In this document: piece by piece, positions 25,241 through 34,746 of the stretch
Layout: each line of letters begins with the position of its first letter
Numbering within the stretch: position 1 is the stretch's first letter
Assembly: GCF_900186535.1 (NCBI RefSeq)
Contig: NZ_FYDE01000003.1
Location: 186,001-250,000, forward strand
Origin: Marasmitruncus massiliensis
GTDB lineage: Bacteria > Bacillota > Clostridia > Oscillospirales > Ruminococcaceae
Reading direction: 5' to 3'
DNA length: 64,000 nucleotides
Notes under the pieces: generated by a model
Databases searched by the model: none
Seen by the model: the letters and a program-made list of their open reading frames with translations, nothing else
What the model was told of the DNA's origin: nothing
Position numbers and translations under genes: made by a program

Positions 25241-25807
25241 ATGAAGAGTTACAGTTTTTTTGCGCTGCTTTCGCGCATGAAATATATCAACCGCTGGGGG
25301 CTGATGCGCAACGCAAGACAGGAAAACCTGAGTGAGCATACGCTGGAAGTCGCGTATATCGCACATGCTTTGGCGTTGATGTCGGGGATAGAGCCGTCCC
25401 GCGCGGTGTTCTGTGCGCTGTACCATGACTGCAGTGAAATCATCACGGGGGATCTTCCGACACCGATTAAATATGACAACCCCGAAATCCGCAAAAACTA
25501 CCGGCAGATTGAGCGGGCGGCGGCAGAACGGCTGCTGTCCGCCCTTCCGAAAGAATTATCCGCACAGTATGAACCGTGTTTTTTTGAAGAGGACGAGCAG
25601 GTTCGAAAGCTGGTAAAAGCAGCGGATAAGCTTTCCGCGCTGCTGAAATGTGTCGAGGAAATCCAGATGGGCAACCGTGATTTCTGCAGCGCAAAAGAAG
25701 CGCAGCTCGCCGCACTCAAGGCGATGAAGCTTCCCGCTGTGGATACGTTTCTGGAACAGTTTCTGCCATTCTATGAGCGGACTCTGGACGAACTGCAGGC
25801 CGAATAA
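25241..25807 (+). CDS. HD-domain 5'-nucleotidase, YfbR-like
   Basis: The 188-residue protein has the YfbR order. FALLSRMKYINRWGLMRN is followed by the metal ligands in SEHTLEVAYIAHA and YHDCSEIITGD, and a later Asp in KAADKLSALLKC. YfbR removes the phosphate from deoxyribonucleoside 5'-monophosphates and so helps balance nucleotide pools. AAAGGAGCGGATG precedes the start. The gene is monocistronic, divergent from YfhO, and ends at a strong terminator. Confidence 0.88.
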   Translation: MKSYSFFALLSRMKYINRWGLMRNARQENLSEHTLEVAYIAHALALMSGIEPSRAVFCALYHDCSEIITGDLPTPIKYDNPEIRKNYRQIERAAAERLLSALPKELSAQYEPCFFEEDEQVRKLVKAADKLSALLKCVEEIQMGNRDFCSAKEAQLAALKAMKLPAVDTFLEQFLPFYERTLDELQAE

Positions 25808-25814
25808 ACCGTGG

Positions 25815-25851
25815 AAAACGGCATGCCCCTATCGGGCATGCCGTTTTTTAA
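25815..25851. terminator. Bidirectional terminator
   Basis: AAAACGGCATGCCC pairs perfectly with its complement around CTATC, and T or A runs lie on each side. It serves the YfbR-like gene and the end of the convergent GGDEF/EAL gene. Confidence 0.9.
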
Positions 25852-28800
25852 AACTGCGCGGCAAGCTTATTCAGAAATGCCTCTACCGGCAGCGGTTTGG
25901 AATACAAGTAGCCCTGTGCGAGGTCACAGCCCGCAGATTTGAGAAATTCAGCCTGTTCGGCAGTCTCCACGCCTTCGGACAGCACTACAATGTCAAGCGA
26001 TTTCGCCATATGGATCACGCTGGAAATCACCGCCTGCTCCTTTTGGGTGGCATGCCCGGAGCTTAAAAATTCCCGGTCCAGCTTGAGCACGTCAATGGGC
26101 AGGCGCCGCAGGAGATTCAGGGAAGAATATCCCGAGCCAAAGTCGTCTATGGAGAACAGCATGCCCATTGCGCGAAGGCGGTTGATAGATTCTATCAGCG
26201 TATCGGTTGTGTCGAGAAACACGCTTTCGGTCAGCTCGAGTTCGATCAACTCCGGAGGAAGCTGATATTTTTTCAGTGAGGTTTCGAAAAACGGGATGAA
26301 CCGGTCGTCCAAAATATCGACGCGGGAAATATTGACGGAAATTGGAATCAGAGGCTTCCCTTCATCCAGACATTTCCGCAGCAACTGAAACACCTGATCA
26401 TGAATATAAAAATCGAGCTGCTTGATAAAACTGTTTTTTTCGAACAGCGGAATAAATTCTGATGGCATTACCATCTGCCCAAAATCCCTGTGCCAGCGCA
26501 CAAGCGCTTCCGCCCCCACGATTTTCCCGGTTTTGAGGTCGATTTTCGGCTGAAAGAACGCTACGAATTCGTTGTTCTTTAAGGCTCCGGACATCAAAAG
26601 TTCGATTTCCTTTTCGCGGGTAGTCTTGAGGTGAAGCGCATGGTCGTAAATTGCAAAACTGTTTGCCTGAGGCCCCTTAATGGATTTGCGGGCAATGTTG
26701 GCACGGTCCACAATCGTAATAAAATCGCTGGGGCCGTCAGGTTCCACAAAGCAAACGCCGCCGGAAATGGAGATCGTAAGACCCTGCGTGATGTCGCGCA
26801 CACTCTCCGCCATTTTCGATTGAAGGTTTTGAAGACGGATTCCCAGTTCCCCTCTGTCGTCATAGCGCAAAAGAGTGAGAAACATATCCGAAGTATACCG
26901 GCAGGCCAATTCTCCGGGATGCAGGGAAGAAAGCAAAACCCGGGAGAAAGCGATCAGGACCTGGTCGCCGGTATGGTAACCGCAGGCTTCGTTGATATAC
27001 TTAAATTTGTTGAAATCCATATACACCAGCGCGTAATTGGATCTGCCGCGCCGTTTGAGCAGGGAGAGCGCGTCGGTTTCAAATTCAGTCATATTGGAAA
27101 GGCCGGTCAGGGAATCGGTGGTCATAATGCGGCGGCGGAAGCTGGTGATATTGGAAAAGCAAACCACAATGGCGTCCTCGTTGCCGTCCATGGAAATCCG
27201 CGAAGAGGTCGTGTTGACCCACCACCCAAGATGGCTGTTATAATATTCCGAAATTCCCCCGTTTTCCGGCTTCATCGGACAATGCATGCACGGGAAGCTG
27301 CCAAAGCGGAAAGCCTGATAGCATAGGTCGCCGGGGTTGGCATCCGGATAAAGCTGCTGCATCCCCGGGTCAATAAAAAGCAATTTGTATGTATTGGGGC
27401 GAACTGCATAGGAATAGAGGTTCGGGTTGTGCGCGGCGGCTTCCAAAAGCAGGTTACGGCCGCTGAACTGCTCTTTCGCGCGGGAATCCAACAGCCGTGC
27501 GCTGATTACTTTTGCCAAAGCGGAAAGCGCATCGATTTCATCGCAGGACCATTCATGCACCCGGTCACAGATATCAAAGCAGACCGCCCCATGAGGTGTT
27601 TTGGAATCCCCGATCAGATACTGGATCTGTGCGCGCGTTGAAAAACGGGCATAGATCACGCGAATGGATTCCGGAAGGCGAAGCATGCGGGCATCGGCGC
27701 ACACCAGAATGCCGCTGCGGAAATAGGGTATGAACCCGTTCTGCCATTCCGAAACAGAAATTTTTTGCAGGCTGCCCCTTGTGGAAGGGGCACCTTTACC
27801 GCACCACTCGTTGACAACACGCATCCCGCCGGAATTTCCCGCCGGCTCAAGAAGCACAACCCTCGACAGATTGAGCAGCCTGCCCGTTCCTGCGAGAAGC
27901 TGCTGGATTGTGACATCCGGATCGGCGGCGCAGTCAAGCAGTTCCCGGAGCGCCTGCTGGAATCCCGGCATGGCCAAAGCTGTTTCATCCGGCGGCGCGA
28001 GGCTGGTATCCGATAATGCGCCGTCGGTCAGCTCGATTTCGCTGGAATAAAGCATATAGCAGTCTTTGCCCCGCCGCTTGGCGCCGTACAGCGCGGCGTC
28101 AGCCTTGACGAACAGCTCATCAAAGCTTTCGCCGTCATTCGGGTACAGGGCCACCCCGACGCTGCCGGAAATCGGGCGGCTGTTCCGCCCGATTCGGGTG
28201 CCGCGAAAAATATCGCAGATTTCCTGTGCCTTGCGGCGGATTGCCCTCACCGAGCCGATATTTTTTAAAAAGATCAGGAATTCGTCTCCGCCCATGCGCC
28301 CCACGATATCCGTATCGCGCATGATGGAACGCAGCTGCCCCGACACCTCGGTAAGGACTGAATCTCCGGTCATGTGCCCGAGCGTGTCGTTGATGTCTTT
28401 GAAGCGGTCCAGGTCGGCGATAATGAACGCGTGCTGCCGGTTGGGCTCCTGGGCAATTATCTGCCCGATCAGCGTTTCGGCTGTGCCGCGGTTATAAAGG
28501 CCGGTCAAAGTGTCAAACTGGGCTTTTTCAATCAGCCCTTCAATTTCCCGCTTTTGTGCGTCGATATTGGAAATCAGCCCGATCGCCTTAACCGGTTCGC
28601 CCAGTTCGCCGCAGATGGTTTTCCCCTGCACACGCGTCCAGCCGTACTGGTCGGTCAGAAGGCTGCACCGCAGCTCGAAAGTAAATTCACTCACGCCGTT
28701 TTCCAGATGGTCGCAAAGCTGCTGAAAGACGGGAAGGTCTTCAGAAAAGACCGCGTTTTTTTCGAGCATCGCATCCCGAAAGGAAGGAAAATACCGTTCG

Positions 28801-30173
28801 GACCGCTGCATCCCTGCTCCTGAATTAAAATAGCATAGGGAACCGGTTGCAATGTCATATTCAAACAAAAGATCTTTGCTGAAACCGGCGACAATACGGT
28901 AGCGCTCTTTTTCGATCTCAAGCGCCTGCTGTACGGATTTCAGATTTGTAATATCCATGAATACACAAAGCATGACAGGGAATCCGCTTTGTTCGTCAAT
29001 TTTGCTTGCATTGAGTGCCAGCCAGATATTTTTTCCGTCGACCGAGCGGACCCGGCATTCCGTATGTGCCATTTCATTACGGATGATCCGATTATGCAGC
29101 AGCTTCTGCAGGCCGGGAAGATCGTCAGGGTGCACAGACTCACCAAGCCGATAGCTGTTATTTTGGCTGTCATCATTGGGAAATCCTATCAGATTGAAAA
29201 AGCGGTCATTGGCATAGAGCAGGGAAAGCCCTTCGTCCAAAAGCACGGCGGCAACACCGCCGGGAATGGAATCGGTGAGCTGCCGGAGCTCACGGTTGGT
29301 CCGTTCAAGGTTTTGCTGCGTTTTTTTCTGTTCGGTCAGATCCACAAAAACGCCCTGAAACACCGGACGCCCGCCCTGCATTTCCAGAAATGTGATCCGC
29401 AGGTAGATCCACGCCATGGTTCCGTCGTGTTTGTAGATGCGAATTTCTTTGGAAAGCGTCTCATTGGTATCGGCGGTTCCATGAAGAGCCGCCAGCAGTT
29501 CCCGGTAATCGTCCGGATGAATTGCCTGCGCGAGTCTGCCCTGATTCAGGGCGTCTTCACACTGTACACGGGTCCGCCCGCTTAGCTGGAAAAACCCGTC
29601 ATTCGCGTAAAGCAGCGTGAACCGATCTGTATCCAGCCGGATTTTCGCCACCCCTCCTGAAATACCGTTGGCGAGAGCCTCCATTTCCCGGGTTTTCTTG
29701 CTCATTTGACGAACAAGTGTCTCGTAAGAGCGCCGCGAAATACATGCGGGGAAAAATGCCCCGCTCTCCTGCAAATCGCTTGGCACGGAGGTGTGAAAAT
29801 GGATGATTTTGAATTCGGTCTCCGGGTCCCGGCGGATAACGGCGGTAAATCGGATTGGGAAAAGCGCAAGATCCTCCCTGCCTCCCGGAGCGCAGGCAAT
29901 GATGAAACCAACTACCAGCCAAACCCCGTTTCCAAGACTGATCGGATGATAGCGTTCGCGCAGAATATCCAGAGTGCTGGAATCTTTACTCAGTTCACGG
30001 CGCACGGCGGCCAGAGCTTCCTCCGAAGAGAGAAAAAACTCATCTTTCCCGGTTCCTATCCAACTGAGTTGTTCATCGAAATGCGGAAGAAGGAAGGTGT
30101 TATCCCTGTCTACCAGATAGGAATGCCAGATCTTTTTTGCAAAAGATAAAACATTGTTGTTTTCCGGTTCCAA
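25848..30173 (-). CDS. PAS/GGDEF/EAL cyclic-di-GMP protein with a second degenerate GGDEF
   Basis: The 1441-residue protein is soluble, with no clear membrane helix. Order: an N-terminal SnoaL-like sensory domain (about 5-150), three PAS domains (about 165-540, each with YANDxFFxL-type cores), and GGDEF with intact GGDEF at residues 628-632. A GAF-like region (about 740-930) and a Cys-containing PAS-like domain (about 930-1035) follow. A second GGDEF domain has YTSDM at 1093-1097 in place of GGDEF, and a C-terminal EAL domain has EAL at 1222-1224 and DDFGSGYSS near 1342. The first GGDEF looks able to make c-di-GMP and the EAL to break it. The second GGDEF is likely a regulatory fold only. AAAGGATGTGCC precedes the start. 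Confidence 0.93.
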   Translation of the reverse strand: MEPENNNVLSFAKKIWHSYLVDRDNTFLLPHFDEQLSWIGTGKDEFFLSSEEALAAVRRELSKDSSTLDILRERYHPISLGNGVWLVVGFIIACAPGGREDLALFPIRFTAVIRRDPETEFKIIHFHTSVPSDLQESGAFFPACISRRSYETLVRQMSKKTREMEALANGISGGVAKIRLDTDRFTLLYANDGFFQLSGRTRVQCEDALNQGRLAQAIHPDDYRELLAALHGTADTNETLSKEIRIYKHDGTMAWIYLRITFLEMQGGRPVFQGVFVDLTEQKKTQQNLERTNRELRQLTDSIPGGVAAVLLDEGLSLLYANDRFFNLIGFPNDDSQNNSYRLGESVHPDDLPGLQKLLHNRIIRNEMAHTECRVRSVDGKNIWLALNASKIDEQSGFPVMLCVFMDITNLKSVQQALEIEKERYRIVAGFSKDLLFEYDIATGSLCYFNSGAGMQRSERYFPSFRDAMLEKNAVFSEDLPVFQQLCDHLENGVSEFTFELRCSLLTDQYGWTRVQGKTICGELGEPVKAIGLISNIDAQKREIEGLIEKAQFDTLTGLYNRGTAETLIGQIIAQEPNRQHAFIIADLDRFKDINDTLGHMTGDSVLTEVSGQLRSIMRDTDIVGRMGGDEFLIFLKNIGSVRAIRRKAQEICDIFRGTRIGRNSRPISGSVGVALYPNDGESFDELFVKADAALYGAKRRGKDCYMLYSSEIELTDGALSDTSLAPPDETALAMPGFQQALRELLDCAADPDVTIQQLLAGTGRLLNLSRVVLLEPAGNSGGMRVVNEWCGKGAPSTRGSLQKISVSEWQNGFIPYFRSGILVCADARMLRLPESIRVIYARFSTRAQIQYLIGDSKTPHGAVCFDICDRVHEWSCDEIDALSALAKVISARLLDSRAKEQFSGRNLLLEAAAHNPNLYSYAVRPNTYKLLFIDPGMQQLYPDANPGDLCYQAFRFGSFPCMHCPMKPENGGISEYYNSHLGWWVNTTSSRISMDGNEDAIVVCFSNITSFRRRIMTTDSLTGLSNMTEFETDALSLLKRRGRSNYALVYMDFNKFKYINEACGYHTGDQVLIAFSRVLLSSLHPGELACRYTSDMFLTLLRYDDRGELGIRLQNLQSKMAESVRDITQGLTISISGGVCFVEPDGPSDFITIVDRANIARKSIKGPQANSFAIYDHALHLKTTREKEIELLMSGALKNNEFVAFFQPKIDLKTGKIVGAEALVRWHRDFGQMVMPSEFIPLFEKNSFIKQLDFYIHDQVFQLLRKCLDEGKPLIPISVNISRVDILDDRFIPFFETSLKKYQLPPELIELELTESVFLDTTDTLIESINRLRAMGMLFSIDDFGSGYSSLNLLRRLPIDVLKLDREFLSSGHATQKEQAVISSVIHMAKSLDIVVLSEGVETAEQAEFLKSAGCDLAQGYLYSKPLPVEAFLNKLAAQF

Positions 30174-30215
30174 TTTGGCACATCCTTTCTCAAATCCGAG
30201 GAGCGCTGAACGGGA

Positions 30216-31862
30216 TTATATTTTGAAACTGTCCTTTAAAGTAACAACGCGGTTAAAAGTCCCGCTGTTGCGGCTGTCGGCGCAGAAATAGCCCATCCTG
30301 ACAAACTGGAACCGGTCGCCCGGCTTTGCCTGCGCAAGCGAAGCTTCGAGCTTGCAGTTTTTGAGAACCGTAAGCGAGTCAGGGCTCAGAAAGTCCAGAT
30401 AATTGGTGCCTTCCGGAACATCCCCCACGTTTTCCAGCGTAAACAGGTTGTCGTAGAGCATGATCTGAGCGTCCACGGCGTGCCGGGAAGAAACCCAGTG
30501 GATGGTGCCGCGCACCTTGCGCCCGTCTGCGGGGACGCCGTTTTTGGTTTCCAGGTCGGCGGTACAGCGAAGTTCTTTGATCTCGCCGTTTTCATCCCGC
30601 ACGATCTCGTTGCAGCGGATAATATAAGCGCCCATCAGGCGGACCTCGCCGTCCGGCTTGAGACGTTGGTATTTCGGCGGGGGAACCTCCGCAAAGTCGG
30701 ACTGCTCGATATAAAGCTCCTCCGAAAAAGCAACCTGGCGGGAACCCGCTTCGGGGTCGACAGGATTGTTTGCCACCTCGAAAAACTCCGTCTGCCCGGC
30801 GGGATAATTGGTAATTACGACCTTAAGCGGTTCGGTAACCGCCATACGGCGGGGCGCGGACGCGTTAAGCTCTTCGCGGATGCAGTATTCCAGCAATTTG
30901 ATATCCACAAGGCTGTTGGCTTTTGCCACCCCCGCGCGTTTAACAAACTCAAAGATGGAACTCGGGGTGTAGCCGCGGCGGCGCAGGGCGCAGAGCGTCG
31001 GCATGCGCGGGTCGTCCCAGCCGTCCACTTTGCCCGTTTCCACCAGTTCACGCAGATAACGCTTGGACATGACAGTGTGCGTGATGTTGAGCCGCGCGAA
31101 TTCCCGCTGTTTGGGCTTTTTGGCAAAGTCAATATTGTCGACCACCCACTCATAGAGCGGACGGTGGTTCTCAAACTCCAGCGAGCAGAGGGAATGGGTA
31201 ATCCCCTCAATTGCGTCCTGAATCGGGTGTGCGTAATCATAAAGAGGATAGATGCACCATTTGTCGCCCTGACGGTGGTGATGAGCGCGCACAATCCGGT
31301 AGATCGCGGGGTCGCGCATGTTCATGTTCGGCGAAGCCATATCAATTTTCGCGCGCAGCGTCTTGCTGCCGTCGGGGAATTCGCCGTTCTTCATCCGCTC
31401 AAACAGGTCGAGGTTTTCCTCGACGGAACGGCTGCGATAGGGGCTTTCCCTGCCCGGCTCTTTCAAAGTGCCGCGGTATTCGCGCATTTCGTCCGGCGTG
31501 AGATCGCAGACGTATGCCTTCCCGTCCTTGATTAGTTGGACAGCGTAGGCGTAGCACTGGTCAAAATAATCGGAACCGTAATAGATACCGTCGGGGACCG
31601 CGCCCAGCCAGCGGAGGTCCTCTTCAATGGATTCCACATATTCGGTATCCTCTTTGACAGGGTTGGTGTCGTCAAAGCGCAGGTTAAACAGGCCGTTATA
31701 TTTTTTAGCGGTGCTGTAATTAATCCAGATCGCTTTTGCACTGCCAATATGCAGATAGCCGTTCGGCTCCGGCGGAAAACGGGTATGAATGCGCTCTTTG
31801 AGCCCGTTTGCAATATCTTCATCAATGACTTCATGGATAAAATTAGAGGCGGTTTCGCCCAT
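30216..31862 (-). CDS. glnS: Glutamine--tRNA ligase
   Basis: The 548-residue class I enzyme has [15 protein letters not shown] (the HIGH site) and VMSKRYL (the KMSKS loop). The GlnRS-specific [22 protein letters not shown], the C-terminal anticodon-binding beta barrels and the usual length are also present. It charges tRNA-Gln directly. Its presence suggests that the transamidation route is not the only source of Gln-tRNA here, which is common for species that acquired glnS. It lies 21 bases after gltX on the same strand. Confidence 0.97.
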   Translation of the reverse strand: MGETASNFIHEVIDEDIANGLKERIHTRFPPEPNGYLHIGSAKAIWINYSTAKKYNGLFNLRFDDTNPVKEDTEYVESIEEDLRWLGAVPDGIYYGSDYFDQCYAYAVQLIKDGKAYVCDLTPDEMREYRGTLKEPGRESPYRSRSVEENLDLFERMKNGEFPDGSKTLRAKIDMASPNMNMRDPAIYRIVRAHHHRQGDKWCIYPLYDYAHPIQDAIEGITHSLCSLEFENHRPLYEWVVDNIDFAKKPKQREFARLNITHTVMSKRYLRELVETGKVDGWDDPRMPTLCALRRRGYTPSSIFEFVKRAGVAKANSLVDIKLLEYCIREELNASAPRRMAVTEPLKVVITNYPAGQTEFFEVANNPVDPEAGSRQVAFSEELYIEQSDFAEVPPPKYQRLKPDGEVRLMGAYIIRCNEIVRDENGEIKELRCTADLETKNGVPADGRKVRGTIHWVSSRHAVDAQIMLYDNLFTLENVGDVPEGTNYLDFLSPDSLTVLKNCKLEASLAQAKPGDRFQFVRMGYFCADSRNSGTFNRVVTLKDSFKI

Positions 31863-31883
31863 TGATCATCACTCTCCAAATAT

Positions 31884-33527
31884 TCAGTTTTCAGCCGCTT
31901 TGCGCAGGCGCTCCAGAACCTTTTTCTGCCCGAGCACCTGCATCACATCGTACATGTCGGGGGAATTTTGCCGCCCGGTCACCGCCACGCGGATGACCAT
32001 GCTGATATCGGCCACGCTTCCCCGGTACGCTTCTGGATTCTTTTTATAGTCTTTCATGTTGGAGGCATACCCCAGCTTGTCCGCCAGCGCTTTGATGCGC
32101 TCAAACCACTGGCCGCTGTCGTCGGCGGGATCATAGACCCCGGCATAGTCGTTCAGAATTTGTCGGACATCGCCGAGGGTGTTTTCAGGGTACGCCGTAT
32201 AATCCGGCTGGAACAGCTCGTCGAAGAAAAAGTCCATATAAGCTTTCGCTTCGCTCCAGACCGCAAGGTCCTTGCGGGGCTTTTTGCCGCCGCGGCCGAT
32301 TGCCAGGATGGCTTTTGCATAGTCCGGGTCGCGGGTAAGCAGCGCATAAAACAGCTCGTCAAACTGCTTTGCCCATGCGGACAGCAGGGTATAGACCTCT
32401 TCCGCGGTCATCCGGGAAATGACGTTTTTGGAAACGTCGTTGAGCTTTTCAATGTCAAACAGCGCGCCGGAAACGCCCATCTTTTTGGTGGTGAACACAA
32501 AGTCCTCCATCGGCGCGTCGGGGTTGGCAAGGCGCCAATCCTCAAAATTGGAATTCAGCAATGTGAGGATATATTCCTTGACCGCCGGTACGCAATATCC
32601 CTGCCGCTGATAGAAATCAAGCGCTAGTTCGGGATCCTTGCGTTTGGAAAGCTTGCGCTTGGATTCGCCGTCCATCTTCATCAGCTGGGCGGTGTGGATA
32701 TATTTCGGCGGCTTCCAGCCCATGGCCTGGAACAGCTGCAGATGAATCGGTAGCGTGGCAAGCCATTCCTCGCCGCGCACGACGTGGGTGGTGCCCATCA
32801 GGTGGTCATCCACCACATGCGCGAAATGATAGGTCGGGATGCCGTCAGATTTTAGCAGGACAACGTCCTGGTCGTTTTCGGGGAATTCCATGGCGCCTTT
32901 GACCAGATCGTTGAATTTTACACGGTGTTCAAGGCTGCCTTCACTGCGAAAACGCAGTACGAACGGCTCGCCGCCGTCCACCCGTTTCTCTATTTCATCA
33001 AAAGGCATATCGCGGTGAACCGCCCATTTGCCGTAATAGCCGAAATTTTCTTTTTGCTCCGCCTGCTTTTCATGAATGGCGGCAAGCTCTTCCTCGGTAC
33101 AAAAGCACGGATAGGCCTTGCCCTGCTGTACCAGCCATTTGGCGTAGGTCTGGTAAATCTGCGCACGCTGTCGCTGTCGATACGGGCCGTAGCGTCCGTT
33201 GTCGCCGTCGAGGACGGCCCCTTCGTCAAAGTTCAGTTCATAGTCGCGGAAAACGTTCAGAATCGTTTCCACGCTGCCCGCCACCTCGCGCTTCTGATCG
33301 GTGTCTTCGATGCGCAGATAGAAGATACCGCCGCTCTGGTGGGCGAGACGCTCGTCCGCAATGGCCCCGAACAGGTTCCCCAGATGCATAAAGCCGGTGG
33401 GGCTGGGGGCGATGCGGGTTACTTTGGCTCCTTCCGGGAGCTGCCGCGGCGGGTAGCCGGCTTCAATGTCGGCTGGAACCGTGGTAATCCGGGGGAACAG
33501 CAGGTCTGCAAGTGCGTTGTAATCCAT
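31884..33527 (-). CDS. gltX: Glutamate--tRNA ligase
   Basis: The 547-residue protein has RIAPSPTGFMHLGNLFGA (the HIGH site), FYLRIEDTDQKREV, and KRKLSKRKDPE (the KMSKS loop). It also has a Cys-containing region (KAYPCFCTEEEL). The sequence is somewhat longer than the typical 470-500 residues, with extra residues between DQKREV and the catalytic lid; this form is common in Clostridia. It charges tRNA-Glu. gltX and glnS form a neighbouring pair and probably share a transcript with ruvX upstream. AAAGGAGCACAATC precedes the ATG. Confidence 0.96.
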   Translation of the reverse strand: MDYNALADLLFPRITTVPADIEAGYPPRQLPEGAKVTRIAPSPTGFMHLGNLFGAIADERLAHQSGGIFYLRIEDTDQKREVAGSVETILNVFRDYELNFDEGAVLDGDNGRYGPYRQRQRAQIYQTYAKWLVQQGKAYPCFCTEEELAAIHEKQAEQKENFGYYGKWAVHRDMPFDEIEKRVDGGEPFVLRFRSEGSLEHRVKFNDLVKGAMEFPENDQDVVLLKSDGIPTYHFAHVVDDHLMGTTHVVRGEEWLATLPIHLQLFQAMGWKPPKYIHTAQLMKMDGESKRKLSKRKDPELALDFYQRQGYCVPAVKEYILTLLNSNFEDWRLANPDAPMEDFVFTTKKMGVSGALFDIEKLNDVSKNVISRMTAEEVYTLLSAWAKQFDELFYALLTRDPDYAKAILAIGRGGKKPRKDLAVWSEAKAYMDFFFDELFQPDYTAYPENTLGDVRQILNDYAGVYDPADDSGQWFERIKALADKLGYASNMKDYKKNPEAYRGSVADISMVIRVAVTGRQNSPDMYDVMQVLGQKKVLERLRKAAEN

Positions 33528-33561
33528 GATTGTGCTCCTTTGCTTGAATCTTCTCCAAAAC

Positions 33562-34017
33562 CTATTTTACTACGCCGCTGTCGGAATTTCCACTCATTTC
33601 CACATGGTTTTTACGATAATTAAGGAAGCTCTCCAAAATAATCGTTGCTGCGACAGCATCCACCACTTCTTTGCGCTTTTTTCCGCGCGTATCCGTTTCG
33701 TTGAGATAGCCGATGGCGGATACGGTGGTGCCGCGTTCGTCCCAAAGCCGGACAGGGACGCCGACCAGCTCGCCGAGCTTCTCCGCAAAGCTCTCGCACA
33801 GCTTTGCCCGCGGGCCGGCGGAACCGTTCATATTGAGCGGGTGACCGACCACCACCATGCCGACGTCAAATTCGACGACTGCCGCCGCCACTTTGCGCAG
33901 GATGCTGTCAAACGTGCGGTCGTGGATAACGCCGACGGGCGAAGCCAGATATTCCGTGCGGTCGCAGACAGCCAGCCCGGTGCGGGCGTCTCCGTAATCA
34001 ACAGCCATAATTTTCAT
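33562..34017 (-). CDS. ruvX: RuvX/YqgF Holliday junction resolvase-like protein
   Basis: The 151-residue protein has the RNase H-like fold: AVDYGDARTGLAVCD at the start, GHPLNMNGSAGP in the middle, then LWDERGTTV and VDAVAATIILESFL carrying acidic residues. It is proposed to cut Holliday junctions or process 16S rRNA. ATG 34017 follows AAAAGGAG. The start overlaps the end of the histidine phosphatase gene by 4 bases (ATGA), so the two are translationally coupled. A longer reading to 34071 lies inside that gene. Confidence 0.92.
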   Translation of the reverse strand: MKIMAVDYGDARTGLAVCDRTEYLASPVGVIHDRTFDSILRKVAAAVVEFDVGMVVVGHPLNMNGSAGPRAKLCESFAEKLGELVGVPVRLWDERGTTVSAIGYLNETDTRGKKRKEVVDAVAATIILESFLNYRKNHVEMSGNSDSGVVK

Positions 34018-34709
34018 ACGATTTCTCCTTTTGCAGGTTCTTCTTTGGGCAGTTCCGGAACCTTTTTCCACCAGTTCTGCGTTGCAAAGGTGGACTGCTC
34101 TTCCGGCAGATGCCCGGAATCGTTCAGATAAATCAGTTTTGGAAGAAACTGATGGTCATATACAAGCTTGCTGACCGCGGTATTATCGCACCACGGCATA
34201 TAGCGCAGTTTTTCGATTCCCCAGCCGCTGGCGTAGCACAAATAACAGCGGATTGCGCAGCCGTGGGAGACAACCGCAAGGGTCTTGCCGGCATTTTCCC
34301 GCGCAATCCCGTCGACGGCGGATTTCATGCGGGCGTAAACCTCCGCCATGGGTTCCCCTTCCGGAGGGACGCAAAGCTCGGGATGTTCCTCCCAGTGCCC
34401 GAATGCTTCCGGAAACCGCTGCGGCAGTTCGCAGAAGGGAACGCCCTCAAACGCGCCGCCGTTGATTTCCATTAATTCGGGGCGAATGATGATGGGAACG
34501 CCTTGATTGACAGCCTGGGCAGTCTGGACGGCGCGGGCGAGGGGGCTTGCGTAGACTGCGTCAAAGCGGATGTTCTGCATGCGGTGAGAAAGGGAAGTAA
34601 GCTGCTGATATCCCACATCGCTGACTTCGGCATCGGTATGCCCCTGAAACAGCCGCTTCCAGTTGCCTTCCGCCTGCGCGTGGCGAATGAGGTAAATCGT
34701 AGTCTCCAT
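34014..34709 (-). CDS. Histidine phosphatase family protein
   Basis: The 231-residue protein has the phosphoglycerate mutase-like catalytic motif LIRHAQAEGNWKRLFQGHTD (RHA in place of the common RHG). YASPLARAVQTAQ, EINGGAFEG and the second His in VVSHGCAIRC follow. It hydrolyses or transfers phosphate from small molecules; the substrate is unknown. GGAGGGACTT precedes the ATG. It is followed by ruvX with a 4-base overlap and sits 37 bases after pyrD. Confidence 0.9.
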   Translation of the reverse strand: METTIYLIRHAQAEGNWKRLFQGHTDAEVSDVGYQQLTSLSHRMQNIRFDAVYASPLARAVQTAQAVNQGVPIIIRPELMEINGGAFEGVPFCELPQRFPEAFGHWEEHPELCVPPEGEPMAEVYARMKSAVDGIARENAGKTLAVVSHGCAIRCYLCYASGWGIEKLRYMPWCDNTAVSKLVYDHQFLPKLIYLNDSGHLPEEQSTFATQNWWKKVPELPKEEPAKGEIV

Positions 34710-34746
34710 AAGTCCCTCCGAGAATCAGATTTTTCCGGTCAGCCGC

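Noticed and set aside
30480-31535. A 351-residue plus-strand reading frame over glnS
   Set aside because: Shadow frame with no family features.
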